This document shows positions 33,354-46,922 of a stretch of DNA of 64,000 nt, one piece after another. The stretch comes from Parelaphostrongylus tenuis (taxonomy: Eukaryota > Nematoda > Chromadorea > Rhabditida > Metastrongylidae). Location: assembly GCA_019055375.1 (NCBI GenBank), contig JAHQIW010000409.1:62001-126000 (forward strand), given 5' to 3'. The position numbers and the translations under genes were made by a program. Numbering within the stretch: position 1 is the stretch's first letter; each line of letters opens with the position of its first letter. The notes beneath the pieces were generated by a model, which saw only the letters and a list, made by a program, of their open reading frames with translations, made no database searches and had not been told where the DNA came from.

Positions 33354-34250
33354 TTACGAACTAGTATCGATGCAAATGTTTGAATTTTACTTCCCATTTT
33401 TCAAAGTGAGGTGGCGTGATCCAGAAGACTTCCTTGTTATAGGTTCTATCCACAAACATTGAAGCTAGCCACCCTTCTAAATACATTTCGGCTTCTTTCA
33501 CTTGCGGGCAAAACAAAATCCAGGTTACGATTCTATATTTTTGCTCACGCAACACATCCACCTTTCGTGTTCCTCGTGTTATTTTTGGTGTAAAAGTCTT
33601 AGATCTCGTCTCCGCCTATGTTTCTCCTTTTTTCATCTCCCGATTTCCTTTTTCTTTCTAAATCAGACTTGCAGAATTTCCTATATTTCGGCTTAATTTA
33701 TGTTTTTGAGGCGAATCTCATAGTGATAGCTGTGCAGTGACACTTATGTTCATGTGCAATGTAGACAGGGTAATAAGCCTCGGTTTCTTGTCGCGAAATG
33801 TGCTGTGAAAGCGGTTACGGTCAAGCCACTTTTTTATAGCATTTCTTCCGCTTTAAAATCACATGTGTCACTTGTCAGCTATACCAAGCTTTACATTTAT
33901 TGTGTCATAATAAATGTTCTTTTTTACTTTTGTACGTTTTCAAAGGCAACGATACGTAATTAGTTTCGATTTGGACATCTAAGTCTTTCAGATCCTGAAA
34001 ACCGTTATTTTCTAGAAAGCCCAATGTTACTAACAGATTGTATTAAGGCTATTCGCTTGCACTGATAAATAGCTATACCCTCAAATTAACTAGCGAAGCT
34101 AGTTGACTTTCGAATATTCATAAGTGAACAGCTCAATAGTCACAGTCTAAGAAGGAGAGTGCACTATGTGTCATATTGTGTGGCTTTAACAAATAGCTTC
34201 CTAGCATACCATGTATGTATGTATTTATGTATTCTTATTTACTTAATTGT
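33354..34250 (+). other. Probable 3' UTR of the transporter, then intergenic
   Basis: AT-rich DNA after the stop. An AATAAA-like ATAATAAATG lies near 33907-33916, about 550 bases past the stop, and is a candidate polyadenylation signal. No further gene is visible up to the SINE at 34255. Confidence 0.3.
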
Positions 34251-34254
34251 ATGT

Positions 34255-34470
34255 TGGGCCATGGCCGAGTGGTTGTGATGCCTGTCGCGGTATTCCGCTA
34301 GGCTGGCACTACCCCCTAGTTCTCTCCGGCAGTCAACAACGAACGCTCTATGGAATGTCACAGGCTATCCGTAAGATTGCAAAGAGGTCCGCTCAATTAG
34401 TATGCTGCGAGGTTTATGAAGAAGAAAAAGAGCGAGTCAAATGAAAGTAGTTCCGGATCCACACAATTAA
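34255..34470 (+). mobile_element. Ser-tRNA-like SINE (family 2)
   Basis: The head GGGCCATGGCCGAGTGGTTG is followed by CTCTCCGGCAGTCAACAACG and GAAGAAGAAAAAGAGCG. Confidence 0.65.
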
Positions 34471-34706
34471 GAAACGGTGTGAGGAGGGTTAGATGTAATG
34501 AGGAAGATATATTTGATTATTTAAGTTCATCTGTCCACTTTGTACAACGCGTTATCACATCACAGTGAGCATTCCAGCATCTTTCTCATTCAGACCTTTC
34601 GTTGCATTCCTTCTGCAGAGTCTTTGACAGTTCACTTGTTCCTTCGGCTAGTGCTCGAGGATTTCATCTTTATGAAGTTCGGAGAATATTGCTCGAAGTG
34701 ATTCTC

Positions 34707-34744
34707 AATAATAATAATAATAATAATATAATAATAATAATAAG
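34707..34744. repeat. AAT trinucleotide microsatellite
   Basis: (AAT)n broken once by a missing base; further AATAAT copies follow at 34747. Confidence 0.9.
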
Positions 34745-35485
34745 TCAATAATAATGTCCTTACGGTATTGAGAAAAATTAGATGTAAACTCTCTATATAG
34801 CTCACGGGAATATGTACTGGATAGGGGCCCTTTCGCTGCTCGATCTATGATTGCTTTTGCATCAAATGGGGCAAAATTTGCTCACATCGGCCAAAGTGAA
34901 TCAGAACAGTCTTTTGTACCTCAAGTAGTTTAGTGGTCTTTTTAATCATGTGAATGTGGTGTGCTTTAGCGAATCTCAGTTCTTCTCTCTCATCCGGGAC
35001 AAATGAGCAATTGACCCCTTCCGGTGGACAAAAACTTTCCATTCCAGTCTTAGTAATTATTTGAAAGCTTAAATCTCTGCTACGGCTCTACGTGACCATT
35101 TCATGAAAAAAGCCTTTTCATAACGTTGTAGCATGAAGGAAACAGTTGTGTTCCACACATGCATATCTGTCGCAGTATAGAGCTCTTTCCTCAACTTATA
35201 AGTAATTGTTCGATACCGTAAGTGTCGTTGACTTCACTGCTATGTTTACTTTATGAGAATACCGTTTCAATGCAGTGCAGCAGGGAAAATAGGATTGAGT
35301 TCCACATACGCGGCGCTGTTTGTTGCTTAATGTGTGTGCTGGGGGCAGGCTGGCAGTAAAATCGGTCAATTGCATTGGCTCCTCACACATTTGGAATGGT
35401 AATAGGTTAGGGGAAAAGCTTAGAGAAAATGTTGAAAACCCGTCGTCTCCCGCGTTGATTGGTATATAATTTACCGACTTATTTT

Positions 35486-35670
35486 CAGATAGAGTTAACA
35501 GGCGAGCAAATTAGGTTGTTGATGATGCGCGAATGGCTGTTGGGTTCAAATGCAACGGTTACAAGTCAACGCATCAATCTGGCTAGGGGCGAAGACACAG
35601 TTTGCAAGAGTACGGTGTACAGGTTGTTCACAAAGTCTGAAGAAGGTGAAGAAATTCTAAAGAAGAAGTG
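35486..35670 (+). mobile_element. Mariner transposase N-terminal fragment
   Basis: An uninterrupted frame encodes IELTGEQIRLLMMREWLLGS, then TVTSQRINLARGEDTVCKST and VYRLFTKSEEGEE, matching the two helix-turn-helix motifs of mariner transposases. It ends before the catalytic domain. Confidence 0.6.
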
Positions 35671-35984
35671 ACTATTAGTTCTGTCTTTGTTCGGGTGTGA
35701 CAGGTGAATAAATAAATGCTTTACAAGCATTTTCTCAAAACGTTTTCCCCAACTTATTAGTAGTTAAAGGAAGCGGCGGGTGTAAAACCACAAAAGAAGC
35801 GTGTAGCGCAGTAGCCATAAATTGAGCTTTCGAATGGTTGCTAGCATTCTTTTGAAAAGCTCCTTTCAGCAAAAGGGGTCGTTTCCTTACTTTCTTTCCT
35901 AAAACCGAAAAGAGCCCGGATCTCTTTTTTAATTCTGTTTGCAGCTCCATAGCTGTTCCTCGTCCAAAGTTCCGTCAATCGTCG

Positions 35985-36545
35985 TCAGTGACCCCCGCCC
36001 CATATTAAGCCCTGCATTGTAGCAAGGAGGGAGGCGTATGTGGTGATAGCATGGTGTACAATGACACTTGTCCATCACCACCTTTCAGTCGATGGATTTC
36101 GGCTGGTAGGCCAAAATTAATCCATAAAATCGACTGTTTTTCAAACCTCGCAACAAACTTTCAAAATAATTCCAAAAAAGAATGTTTTTAGCCTAAACGA
36201 GGTTGGTACGCCAGGGCCATACACCGGTGTTTCGGAGGTTTCGGCCTCCTCGTCAGTGACTCCTACCAAACATTAAGCCCTGCATTGTAGCAAGGAGGGA
36301 GGCGGCATAGTGTACCTACCAGCCGAAATCCATCGACTGAAAGGTGGTGATGGACCAGTGTCATTGTACACTGTGCCATCACCACATACGCCTCCCTCCT
36401 TGCTACAATGCAGGGCTCAATGTGGGGCGGGGGTCACTGACGAGGAGGCTAAAACCTCCGAAACACCGGTGTGTGGCCCTGGCGTACCAACCTCGTTTAG
36501 ACTAAATGTTTATTACGAGATTTTAAGAACAGTCAATTTTATGTC
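35985..36545. mobile_element. Palindromic MITE (CACCGGTGT family), copy 2
   Basis: Nested inverted blocks: GCCATACACCGGTGTTTCGG near 36212 and CCGAAACACCGGTGTGTGGC near 36460, and GCATTGTAGCAAGGAGGGAG twice on the plus strand with CTCCCTCCTTGCTACAATGC near 36395. It is longer than the copy at 6010-6360. Confidence 0.7.
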
Positions 36546-36834
36546 TTACATGAGTTGGTGATTACTGTTGTGATTATACACTTTCGTTCCACCTCGACAT
36601 TTTTTCGTGAGAAAAGTCTCTTAGAGGACTTTCAAAACTTAGCTTTTATATCGCTTACATGATGGAGATGAAAATTGAGGTCGCATTCGTGATTAATGTT
36701 GTCGCAAACGGCCTATTTTCAAAAACCGGCCCATGGTTTGAACAAATCCAAGTTTGAAGTAGTTTTCAGTCGTCGCTTTCAAAACTGATGCCTATTTCTC
36801 CTTTCTGCGGGAAATAAAATCTTGCGCGTGGAGG

Positions 36835-39660
36835 GCAGTTGCGATCAAGCTTGCAGAGGTGAAGTTGCCGTAGTCTAGTTTGCAGCAAAGGCGAGGATAA
36901 CGTAGTCTAGCCCAAACATGGAGTAATCTTTACGCTTGAAAGTTTATGTTGAAATTGAGGCTAATGCATACTAGCCACATCTGAGCTGGTACTGCTATGC
37001 TCTGTTCAATCTCTGCTGTGAAGCTATCGTGGTTTTGTCAATTTTGAGGTGTGCTACTCGACAGCTGAGATGAGGCTTTCATGGAGATTTTGCCTGTGGG
37101 AAGATGTTGCTGTTTTCTCTTTTGCCTGTGAGATGTAACTAAGGTGATGTAATCCGCCTCTGAGGTGAGGCTTTCGTAATGTAATCTGGTTTAGAATTTA
37201 GCTAGGCAGGCTCACCTTTCCGATATAAGCGATTTTTTCTAAATTCATGATGAACTTTCCGTATTCTATACTCATTTGAGGTGGCGTTTTCGTTTTATAC
37301 TCTGGCTATGGAGATGAGGCTGCCGTGGTTTAACCTCCCTCCGAACAGGGTTCATAATATCTAGTCTGCCTGTGTGGTGAGATTTCTACACTCTAGTTCA
37401 TCTGTGCTACGAGAGCGTCATTGTATGATTTGATATATACTGAAACAACCTAATCTATCTTACCACTTGATTTGAGTTGCCGTGGTTTAACCTGTCTCTG
37501 AGGTGATTCTGCCGTGTTGTAGTCTGTCTCGAACATAATGATAATTGGGCTGGCTCATCCCTTGTGTGTCGTCGATACCTTTTCTACTGGCTTTAAAGTG
37601 AGACTGAGTTGGCATCAAATGCAGGTGAGGTGCGATTGCAGTCGTTTATTTGCTTCTGGGGAGACATTGCCGATTTCTATTCTGCTCGTAAAAATGCGCT
37701 GAGGCGACGTGTTTTCCATAAGAGGCAAGGCTGCCAAAATGTTGTCTACCTTAGGTAATTTTGCCGCGGTCCAGCCTGTTTATAAGGTGACATTGCCATG
37801 GTATTGCTTACTTTTGAGGTGAGACTGCCGCTTATCAGTCTGCCTCTCTTGTCAGTTCGCCATGTTCTATCCTGCGCCTAAGATGATATTGTCGTGGTTC
37901 AGGACGCTCCTGCGATAAAACTGAAGTGTAAGTAGCCTCGGAGGCGAGACTACCGTTATGTGGTCTGACCTTTTTTCTGAATTTGAAATGAGAATGATGT
38001 GGTGTAACTACCTTTGAGCTGCTGCTACCTAAATTCAATCAACGTTTAGCGTGAGACTGCCATGATCTGCTCCGGAGATAACGCTATTTTCTACTGTGCC
38101 AGCGAGGTGCAACTGAGGTGGTATAATGTGCCTTTGAGGTGCAGCTACGGTAATATAATTTGGTGCATATGATAATAACTGGATAGCTTATCTCATAGAA
38201 ACCGTCAATTTCTTTTTTTTTTTATTTACTGTGAGACTACCGTTATGGTCTGCTTTTGAAGTGAGGTTGCCGTGATCTATACCGCATCAAAGTTCACGTT
38301 GCCGTTTTCCATTGTGTTGGAAGTGAATTACCGTGGTTTATTGCGCACCTGAAGTGACGTTGCAGTTTCTCATTTTGGTTTTGGATTGAGATTACAGTGT
38401 TCCATTCTGCTTCTGACTTGGCGCTGCTGCGGTGAGATCAACCTCTGACCTGAGTCGACAGCGCTCTATTCTACCCCTGAGATGTAGTTGTCATGATCTA
38501 TTACACTTCTGTGATGGGATTGTTGTGACCTTGTCCACCTATAAGGTGATATCAATGGTCCATATCGCATCTCAGGTGGCGTCGACGTTTTCTAATTCAC
38601 CTACGGGGCGATGCTGCCGCTTTGCAGTAGATCTCTGTCATTAGATTACCGTGGCTTAACCTACCTCTATGGCGACATTGCTCTGGTCTATACTGTTTTT
38701 TTGGTGAGTCTGAAGTGGTGTAATCTGCCTTCAAAATGAGGCTGCCACAGTTTGGTCTGTCTCTGAGTGAGTCTAGAGTGTTTCATCTGCCTCTATAGTG
38801 AAGATGCTGTGGCAAAGTTTACCTATGATATAAGAACGCCTTTTTAATCTATGATCAAGTTGAAGCACGATCTATTTTGCCATTGAGCTGAAGCTGTTGT
38901 GGTTAGAACTTACTTTGAGGTGATTCTGCGACAACATGGTTTGACTTTGAACACCGTGATAGTTGTGCTGGCTCAGCTCTCAGAAATCGTTGGTTCCTTT
39001 CTCTGAATTTCAAGTGAGGCTGAGTTGGTGTAACCTGTTTAATTAGGTGAGATTGCCGCGGTGCAGACATTACCTGAGGTGTCGTTGCTGTTTCCTGTTT
39101 CGCCTGTGATGTTTGAGTACCAAAATGTAATCTGCATTCAAAATAGATTTGCCACAATGTGTACTGCTTCTTTGGTGCCATTACCATGTGCATTTCAGTT
39201 AACGTTGCCATCGCCTCTCCTAATCTGAAGGTGAGGTCGCAACATTCTTGCCTATCAGGTAACGTTACCCGTATGAGTTCTGTTTCGGAGATGAGGCTAT
39301 GCGGTTCATTTGCCCCTTGAGGATAAGTTGGTGTAATACAATCTGCACCTGCATTGAGATTGTCGTGGTCTATACTGTGTCTTAGGTGACGTCACATTCT
39401 TTTCTGCCGTAGAAGTGAGCCTGCTATGGCTTTGTTTACCTGTAAGGTGATGTTGTCTCTTTCATTCTATTTCCAAAGTGAGATGTTTGCATCCTTTTCT
39501 TTTTGAAGCGAGGCTGCTGTAATGTGATGTGATCCCGACGTGAATTTCCACGTTCCACACAGCATCAAAGGTGCCGTTGCCGCCTTTTTGTTCTTTCTCT
39601 GAGATGTGGCTGGTGTAATGTGATGTGCACCCGAGGTGAATTGCCACGATCCATAGAGCT
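36835..39660. repeat. Degenerate minisatellite, 32-bp period
   Basis: About 2.8 kb in which GCCGTGGTNTAATCTG and CCTCTGAGGTGAGGCT alternate. Examples of spacing: GCCGTGG at about 37479 and 37511; equivalent positions at 38331, 38363, 38395 and 38428. Close relatives occur 96 bp (three units) apart at 39511 and 39607. About 88 units, all diverged. No frame stays open and no gene is visible. Confidence 0.85.
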
Positions 39661-40770
39661 AAAAAATTCGGATACGGGCAGTTCGCTTATCCGAAGTGTA
39701 TTCCATCTTGGAGACCTATGGCTGTTCCCACCAGTAGCAAGTCATAGATGGACATCAGACATGTAATGAGAAAAGCATTTGACTGATCACGAAGATTGCA
39801 GAGAGAATTCCATGAAAGAAAGATTGCTTTTTTTTGAGCAATCTGACGCCTATAAAGTCACATAACGAGAAACTAGATACTTTGCAGTTAGTGAATTATG
39901 GCACATGAATTCAGAGGAAGCTTTGCAGCCACCTTCTAAGATATCTTGTCGAAACCTTCATTTGGCTGTCTCTGCATTGAGAGAATGAAGCGAAAATGTC
40001 TCACATCATTGTAATACAACTTTGCATGAGATTTTTCACAGTGAAACAGAATTATTTTGAAAGCCTACACTCTTTTTCCCCATTACTTTGCATTTGGGAA
40101 TTATCCCGGCGAAATGGCAAAACACAAGTTGTGAAAAAGCTGCATAGTTGACAACGTACCTCAATGCTTTGCAGAAGAATACCACGACTGCCGTAAGTTT
40201 GCACGATCGCCTCTCTTGCAAATTGAAACACTGCTGAAGTCATTGCACACTAAGCTGACTTGTTTCAGTGCATTCAAGCATTTTTCGTCGACAAAGCTTT
40301 TTTGATAGACTTTCAATAGTGATTAAAGAGCTTCCAGAAATCAGACACAGCGTTACAATCACCAAAACTTTGCTATCAAATCGTTACTAACACTCTAAAT
40401 GAAGTGCTATATCCTGCAAGAAAAACGTGTCCGTAAGACACAAATTTTTTTCTTTTGCTGAAGAATTATAGGAAGACTTTCTTAGAAAAAAAAACTTTCA
40501 TGTAGCTTACTAGACAGAGATTCAAGCGTTCGAATGATCACCAAAAGTGCAGCCGAAAGTCTTTGTTAAGCAAGAGTGGATCGTTTCGCAATCGCGTGTC
40601 GCCCAATGGAAAAGTACCTATTTTTAATACCGAATTGGTTTCTCCGCTTTGAAGAAAACTTTAGGTAATATATGCTCCGAGATTTCCCATAGACGATTAT
40701 ATGCCTTTTGTGCAATGGTTCAGTTTACTCAGGCTTGGTCTTGGGCTCAGACTTAAGCTTAGATTTCTAG
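39660..40770. other. Non-coding stretch with scattered cassette repeats
   Basis: No gene recognised. Cassette motifs (GTTCGAATGATCACC, GCGTTACAATCACC) appear at 40300-40620. Confidence 0.4.
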
Positions 40771-41015
40771 TTGGTAGTGGGTTTGACAATATAATTTATA
40801 AATAAAGAACCTAAGCTTACCAGACGCTTGAACAAAGCCTTTTCTATACACACTAAAAACACCTGAGAATTTCTGCGAAAAGAAGAAAAAAATTCGTACT
40901 AAAGTCACAAAAATACGCGCGGAAAAGCGCAGAGTGTGCATATATATAGCACAAAAAATCTGATATTTTTTCAGACAATTTAGCAGTAAAAAATACTGCG
41001 TAAACAAGAAATTCA

Positions 41016-41084
41016 TTCAATCAAAGAAATATTCACGTTTATTAGATTGTCAACTACAACAACAAACAGAAAGCTCTAGAATCA
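41016..41084. other. AT-rich boundary of the mariner copy A
   Basis: GTTTATTAGATTGTCAACTA lies just past the transposase C-terminus and recurs at 57510; it could be the 3' end of the element. No matching inverted terminus was identified on the other side. Confidence 0.25.
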
Positions 41085-42000
41085 TTTCTCAAAATTACCC
41101 CCTTTGACCACTGCACGAAGTTTACAAAGTCGCTTGCAGAAATTTTCAACGATGTTTGCACACATTTCCAACGCAAATTTTTTTTCAAGCGGTGTCAAAG
41201 CCGTTTCAAGCGCGTCTACGGTAATGTAGCGAGTAGCCAAGACTTGTTTCTCTAGTATGACCCTCACAAAGTAATCCAATGAGTGGGATTGGGAGTGTTT
41301 AACTGTCAAATGTCCTTGCACCAGAAGCTTGAGAACTGCTTTTGACGGATGACATTCGTTTGGAGGGCCGAATGTGCAGGACCCCAATTACGATGAAGAG
41401 TAAATCGAATGGTGCCAAGGTGTTGAGTACTCCAACGTTCCAGTACGCTTCGTAAATCTTGTTGCTGATACCAGATAGCTTTCATTTTGACGTTTTTGTT
41501 GACGAAGACTAGCGGATTCTTTCCGGTGGCGCCAGCCCCTACCATTACAGAGGCCGGGAGCTGAATGCGACCTAAGGTTTCAGCTTCTGCGGACTTCTGC
41601 TGACCCTTTTTAAGAAGTTAGTGTCGCGTCTGGCAACTGTGAATTGCTTCGACCATGAATATCTCTTATCCGTAAAAAGCATCTTGGACAAACGAGCAAC
41701 ATCTATCAAGCGAAACATTCAGGGAGCCTTTGAAAACCGTTCTTCTTTCAGCTTTTTGTTTAGAAAATGAGCATGGTCGATTTTGTAACTGCGCAACTTC
41801 AGCTTATTTTTGACAATGCTTTGGAGTCCACGCTGGTTCCGAGCTTACGAGTCAATTTGCGCATCGAGCGCTTTAGATTTCGTTAAACATGGCCTTCTGA
41901 ACTGAATGGATCTTCTGAAATTTGTCAGGAGTAGGTGAAGTGTTGAACGAGCTTTACGAGGACGGTCCTGATACCCTCCGATCTCTTGAGACGTTCAGCG
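41085..42000 (-). pseudogene. Dead mariner transposase, copy A
   Basis: Minus-strand translation in broken frames gives KRSMRKLTRKLGTSVDS (DNA-binding part), FTDKR (first Asp), GATGKNPLVFVNKNVKMKAI, HRNWGPAH where the family has Asp before W/N-APAH, and SHSLDYFVRVILEKQV (third Asp in LDY) then ALTPLEKKFALEMCANIVE. The second catalytic Asp is replaced by Asn and there are several stops and frameshifts, so it cannot be active. Confidence 0.8.
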
Positions 42001-43508
42001 CTCTATAGGGACTTGCTGGTTTGAAAGCAGTGAATTTCAATAGTGTCGGTCGTTTTCATTTCCGTCTTGTGCAATTCAACTACTGCAATACATTGGTTTT
42101 TACAATCTATAACTTGAGCGCACCCTAAAAAGAGGCAAAGAAATAAAACAGATTCTGGACCAAAATTGAACAAGGAGTTCGACAAACTTATCACATTGAC
42201 AAGAAAATATTATATCGATGCTGAAATTAACAAAATACAAAATTATCAGAACTATTTGAGCACCTTGCAAACTTTTACTGCCACATAACACTGAAAACTT
42301 TTACAAGGTAAATGTAGAGCAGAGAAATTATTGAGATTTAAACTACCAAATGGTTGTAAGAAAGACAAAAACGTGCTGGCCTAAAGGAGAGAATGCACAT
42401 ATGTATCGGATTAGTAACGTTTGCTTATTGCCTTTCCCTTCATATTCCACCTACTGAAAAGCGCTTATCGAAAATATGTACTAAACTGATGAAATTGTGT
42501 CCACAGGAGAGGAGGAGAGGAAGGATTGGCCACACTTTCCCTCTTTCCTTGTTTTATATGAAACCCAAGAGTGAATTTAACTTGGGAGACAGCTAGTATT
42601 TATCAAAAAATTATCATACATACTGTATTCGATACTAGTTCATCGATAACTCTCATTATAACTAAATTTTTATCAATCATTCGTTTATTTCCGATTATTC
42701 AGAGTTGGCGTGCGTGAGAAAAAACTAAGTACTTATGTATAGTGGAAGAATTCCGAGGTTTAAGGAGCAAACGTTGTTGAATATTTGGCTTAGAACATCG
42801 CCATTATACACATACGGCATCGCTACATCAGCATTATACTATTGATAAAAACATGCGTTTTTAGAAAAGCCTTCTCGACACTTTCCTCTATCCGCACCCA
42901 TATTCAAGAAAAGGTATTTTTACCCCTTTCCGATCTTTTAATAATTAGTGGACAGCTCAAATATCGAAAATCTGGAGAAAGTGTTTAATTTTTCAACTCG
43001 TTTTTATATTATAATGCAGAGGTGAAGTAGAATTTTCTTCCACACTCGAGCATCTTTTGCTGTGCAGTATTTTTATTTAGACTTTTAATATCCATTCGAT
43101 AGCACAAATCTCGGCGATCTCATTAATAAGGTTGGCTGTTGAGAAGGACATTTTAATGCGTTGTTACACATAAAAGTTTATCGCGTTTCACTCGGTGCTG
43201 TGTCGATCGTGCGATGCGCGCCGAGTGTAAAACCCAATAATCCTTTAGCTGTGACGACGCACTAAGAAGTCGTTCTCAAAAACTAAGCATGTTCTTGTAT
43301 TTGAACACTTGCTCTAACAAATGAGTGTGAAAGCCTGAGAGAAAAGCCGTGCCTAACGAACAATACTCAGATGTGCAACACAGTTCTGTTCCTGTTGATA
43401 CAGCTCGCAAACAGGCTTTTTTCGAAAGGTAAGCACACCATTGAAATTGTCAAGACTTAAGCTTTTGATTTGTTATTGAGCAACACAGGTTTGATGCTAA
43501 TGTTGCAG

Positions 43509-44583
43509 TATAGACACACAGTCGTGGAAGGCCTGCTCGTCAAATGTGAAATGCAATCTTAATTTCAATGTTGCAGCGCAATAAAGAGATATTCTGGAAA
43601 ACTAATAACACTATTAACATTTTCGAGATTTCTGCTATTGAAGAATTGCTAAGCTCCACGAGAAAAAGCTTTGCCCATCGAAAGATGCTTAAGTAATCAA
43701 TATTTTCTTCTCACTGTTACAAGGTATTATAAAGACCTTTCCAAAAATAAAATGCACTTTTGAAACATTCGATATTGAAGTTATCAAACAGCTACTGAAA
43801 TGTCTAGAATGAGCAAAAAATACGATTTTTTCAACATATGGGTGCCGACAGGGGAGGTACCGTATCATACGCAATGGTGAAGGCGCGCTCCTCTACCTAT
43901 TACTCAAACTACATATTACAATTACCACCACATGGACCCCTATTAGAAATGCTAAGTTGTAGAATATGTGCTTTCAAGAAATCATCTCGCAAGACAGACG
44001 ACGCAAGTGCGCAACAGGGGTTAAAAGCCTGTTGATTTTTTTTTTTACGAGAACGTGGTATTACCGTTAAGAGATGAAAGATTTTACGAGAAGTAATCAC
44101 TCTTTTCATCGAAATCCTCTGTAAAAAGTTTATTCGTAGTATTTCATTCTCCACGTAACAATAGGATACCTCTGGCATGTAAACTTTAGCTAAAAGTGCC
44201 AATGAGCCACCTATGACATCCAGGCAGGGTGTGCTAAGAAGGCGTGAAACATGGTCTTCTTTTCGCTCTTACAGCGCTCTTTGATAACCTTTCAAGAAAC
44301 AATTGCATGGTCAAAATTGTAGAGACTTGGGCTATCTAATGGCTTATAAAGGTCAAGTGAAGATCCAAATTGATGCCCCAGCCGAGCAAATGAAGAAAAT
44401 TGAGTGTGAAATATATTTTTATTTTCACTATTGCAGCTTAATTGACAGTCCTTTTCTGAATATAAGTAAATTGTTGAAATTCTAGAGATTTGAGCTTTCG
44501 AACAATTATTAAATGTCTAGGAAACAGCTTTCATGCAGCGAGAAAGACCTCCAAACATTCGTTTAGCTCAGCTGGTACACGTC
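43509..44583. other. Block present in copy A only
   Basis: 1,075 bases with no counterpart in the other duplicate, where GTTGCAG runs straight into TCCCTTAAAGG. It consists mainly of cassette repeats (TGTTACAAGGTATTATAAAG, GAGACTTGGGCTATC). Either an insertion in A or a deletion in B. Confidence 0.75.
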
Positions 44584-45627
44584 GTCCCTTAAAGGTTAAC
44601 CCTTTGAGGAACAGCCTTGATAAGCTGGCGGCCTCGCGCCGTCGATTGCTCGGAACTCGCAAGTGCGGCATCTGCGTATTTGTGCAGGGATGTCATGCTG
44701 TCTGCGTCTGCTTTCCGACGAAGCAAGATAGCGCCATCACGGTAGTTCAGTGAGACTGTGAGTAAAGTGAGGTGATAAAAAGGCAGAGAAGAGTGCGCTA
44801 TGGGTTTGCACAACCAATTCCTCAGAAGCCAGAGGTTGTAACTTACAGCAAATGACAAGGTTATGCGAAAACAATCACAAAACAAGACTTAATTGACAAA
44901 AATGATTTTCCAGAGTGCAGTATACGATGGATCTCAACTATGAACATTACTCAGCGTTACAATTTTTGTCATTTCACGCGCTCTACTTATTCCTTTTAGT
45001 CCACTATGCTCTCAAGATGATTTCGTTTACCTTATTCACTTTTCATCTATATCTATAACTTCAATGAAACCATGTTTAGGTTGCTTGGGAGGGCAAATCA
45101 GTACATATCCCTCTTTCCTCTCCTCAAGAGATGCGTCAATATCTGCCCTTCACAATGACTTGCGGCGACATAGATATACACCAAAATTATCTTTGGACGG
45201 CTTTTTCAATAATATTCCATTATTTCATGAGATTAATGTACCCTCAAGCCTGAGTTTGTCTTCTCGCATCTATCATCCCGAAACTCTTCGGACACGGTAG
45301 CAGGCATCTCTGCGCGTCTGTGCAGGGAAGTCGTGCTGTCTGCACCTGCCTCCCATGAGCCTTGCCTGCATTTCCATGAGACGCAACTTCGCCATTACAG
45401 TAGCCGAGTGGAGTGCGTGGCACGGCGCGAAAAGTGTCGTTTGGTCCATAAAGGGTAAGCGAAGTTATTAGCGAAATAATGAGGCCCTAAAAATGTGATC
45501 TAAAAGTTCTGCGGCATTTGCTGAACTCCCACCTCACATTCTGGGCTGTTAGTTATTCCACAGATGTGTGCAGGCGCAATATAGTTGATATCGTGTAAAG
45601 AGCCGAATGCATTGGAGGGACAGGTAA
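44584..45627. repeat. Segmental duplication, copy A, second block
   Basis: Matches 59969-61018 from TCCCTTAAAGGTTAACCCTT to GAATGCATTGGA. Includes TTAACCCTTTGAGGAA, an end of the TTAA MITE family. Confidence 0.85.
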
Positions 45628-45639
45628 CGCGAAACGCCA

Positions 45640-46920
45640 AACGAAAGGGAAACTTTTATGTTTCACACTCGCATATTTCTCGCAGCAGAGGGCTCTCTCA
45701 TTAGACTATGAGTAAGCTTTCGATAGCGTAAGATTTAACGACTTTAACGCTGTGCTTATGTTCTAGAAAGACCGTTTCTCTGCATTGTAGCAAGGGAAAT
45801 AATATTGATTCACATGCGCGAGTAATGTCTTTTGGCCAATTCACAGAGGCGGAGTGGTGGGGTGCGGGAGGGGGCAAGGGTGCCGCCTTTATTGTCGATC
45901 AACGGTGCCTATATGTAGTGCGATTTTTGTTATCCAATCAGAAATCGTCTCTCCGCTTTAGTAGTAACTCCAGATTAAATGTCTGATTCTGACACTAAAG
46001 GATTTCCTTTACACACTCATATACTTTTCGTGCCTCCAATGCAAATAATAGAATGCGCGGCCGATATGAAACATGGTTTTCTTTTATATTTTCACAGCGT
46101 TATAAAAGGGTCTTCAAGAAAATCGGCCATGTACGGCCCTAGCCGGAGATTTAGGCTTTCGAATGATTACTAACACTCTTTACGAAAAGTTCCTGTCCTG
46201 CGAAAGGGATAGGCTAAAGAGTTTGTGATACCAAACCGAGCAGTGCCTATTTTGCTATTTTTTATAGTAGAACAAAAGCTGCACGCGACAGATGTGAAAT
46301 CAGGCGTTCTCAGAAAAAGCGGCATTTCTATACATCACAATTTAACATTTAAAAAATGCTTCCGAAGCGAGTTGATTGCTTGTCATAAGTTTTACTACGA
46401 TGTTTGTGTTTACCGAACAGATAAGGAAGCTGAAGTCTATCGGTAATTAGAAGACAATAAGGTCTCTTCAATGTACTTGTGCCTTGGATTTCGATATGAA
46501 GTGATATTTTTTTTTCGTTGTGACATGGTACTGGGTACACAAGTAGTAGTGGTAGAAATAAATGCGTATTGTAGGACCATGAGGTCTCAGAACTCGCGTT
46601 TATTCATGTGAATCCACACAGAGTATTTTCCAAAAAACTGTATGTTCCTGGATTTGTTGTCGTAATTTGTTTCAATGATGTTTCAACTCTTACGGAAACG
46701 TGGTACGGTACAGAATTACCAATCCAGATTGCTTCAGTAATAGCCATTGACGAAAAAGAAGGGACCTACTGGGTTTTTTTTTTGAGACAGTCGTATTATT
46801 GTTCAATTCCCATAAAAAAAAACCAACTAGAACAAAAGAATTACAAGCCAGAAAAATGCAGCGTTTGCAGGGCAAACTTCGTCGTCCATAGACACTATAG
46901 GTCCATGTCGTTCGTAGTAC
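45640..46920. other. Intergenic with cassette repeats; no gene recognised
   Basis: Cassette motifs at 45650-46200. Two open frames (46225-46446 and 46608-46940) show no convincing family match and no coherent splicing. Confidence 0.35.
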
Positions 46921-46922
46921 TG

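Larger units (their letters stand above)
40775..43508. repeat. Segmental duplication, copy A, first block
   Basis: Matches 57252-59968 in the same orientation with few differences by eye, from ATATAATTTATAAAT to GTTTGATGCTAATGTTGCAG. Contains a dead mariner transposase. Confidence 0.9.

Noticed and set aside
36835..39660. CRISPR-like array because of regular about 32-bp spacing
   Set aside because: There is no identical repeat alternating with unique spacers, the whole unit is repeated, and the host is a nematode.
34200..40700. An additional gene between the transporter and the first duplicate
   Set aside because: No coherent exons or recognised peptides were found apart from a mariner fragment.
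46364..46446. A peptide KFYYDVCVYRTDKEAEVYR resembling the prolidase motif
   Set aside because: The similarity is short, upstream and downstream prolidase exons are absent, and a stop follows at once.
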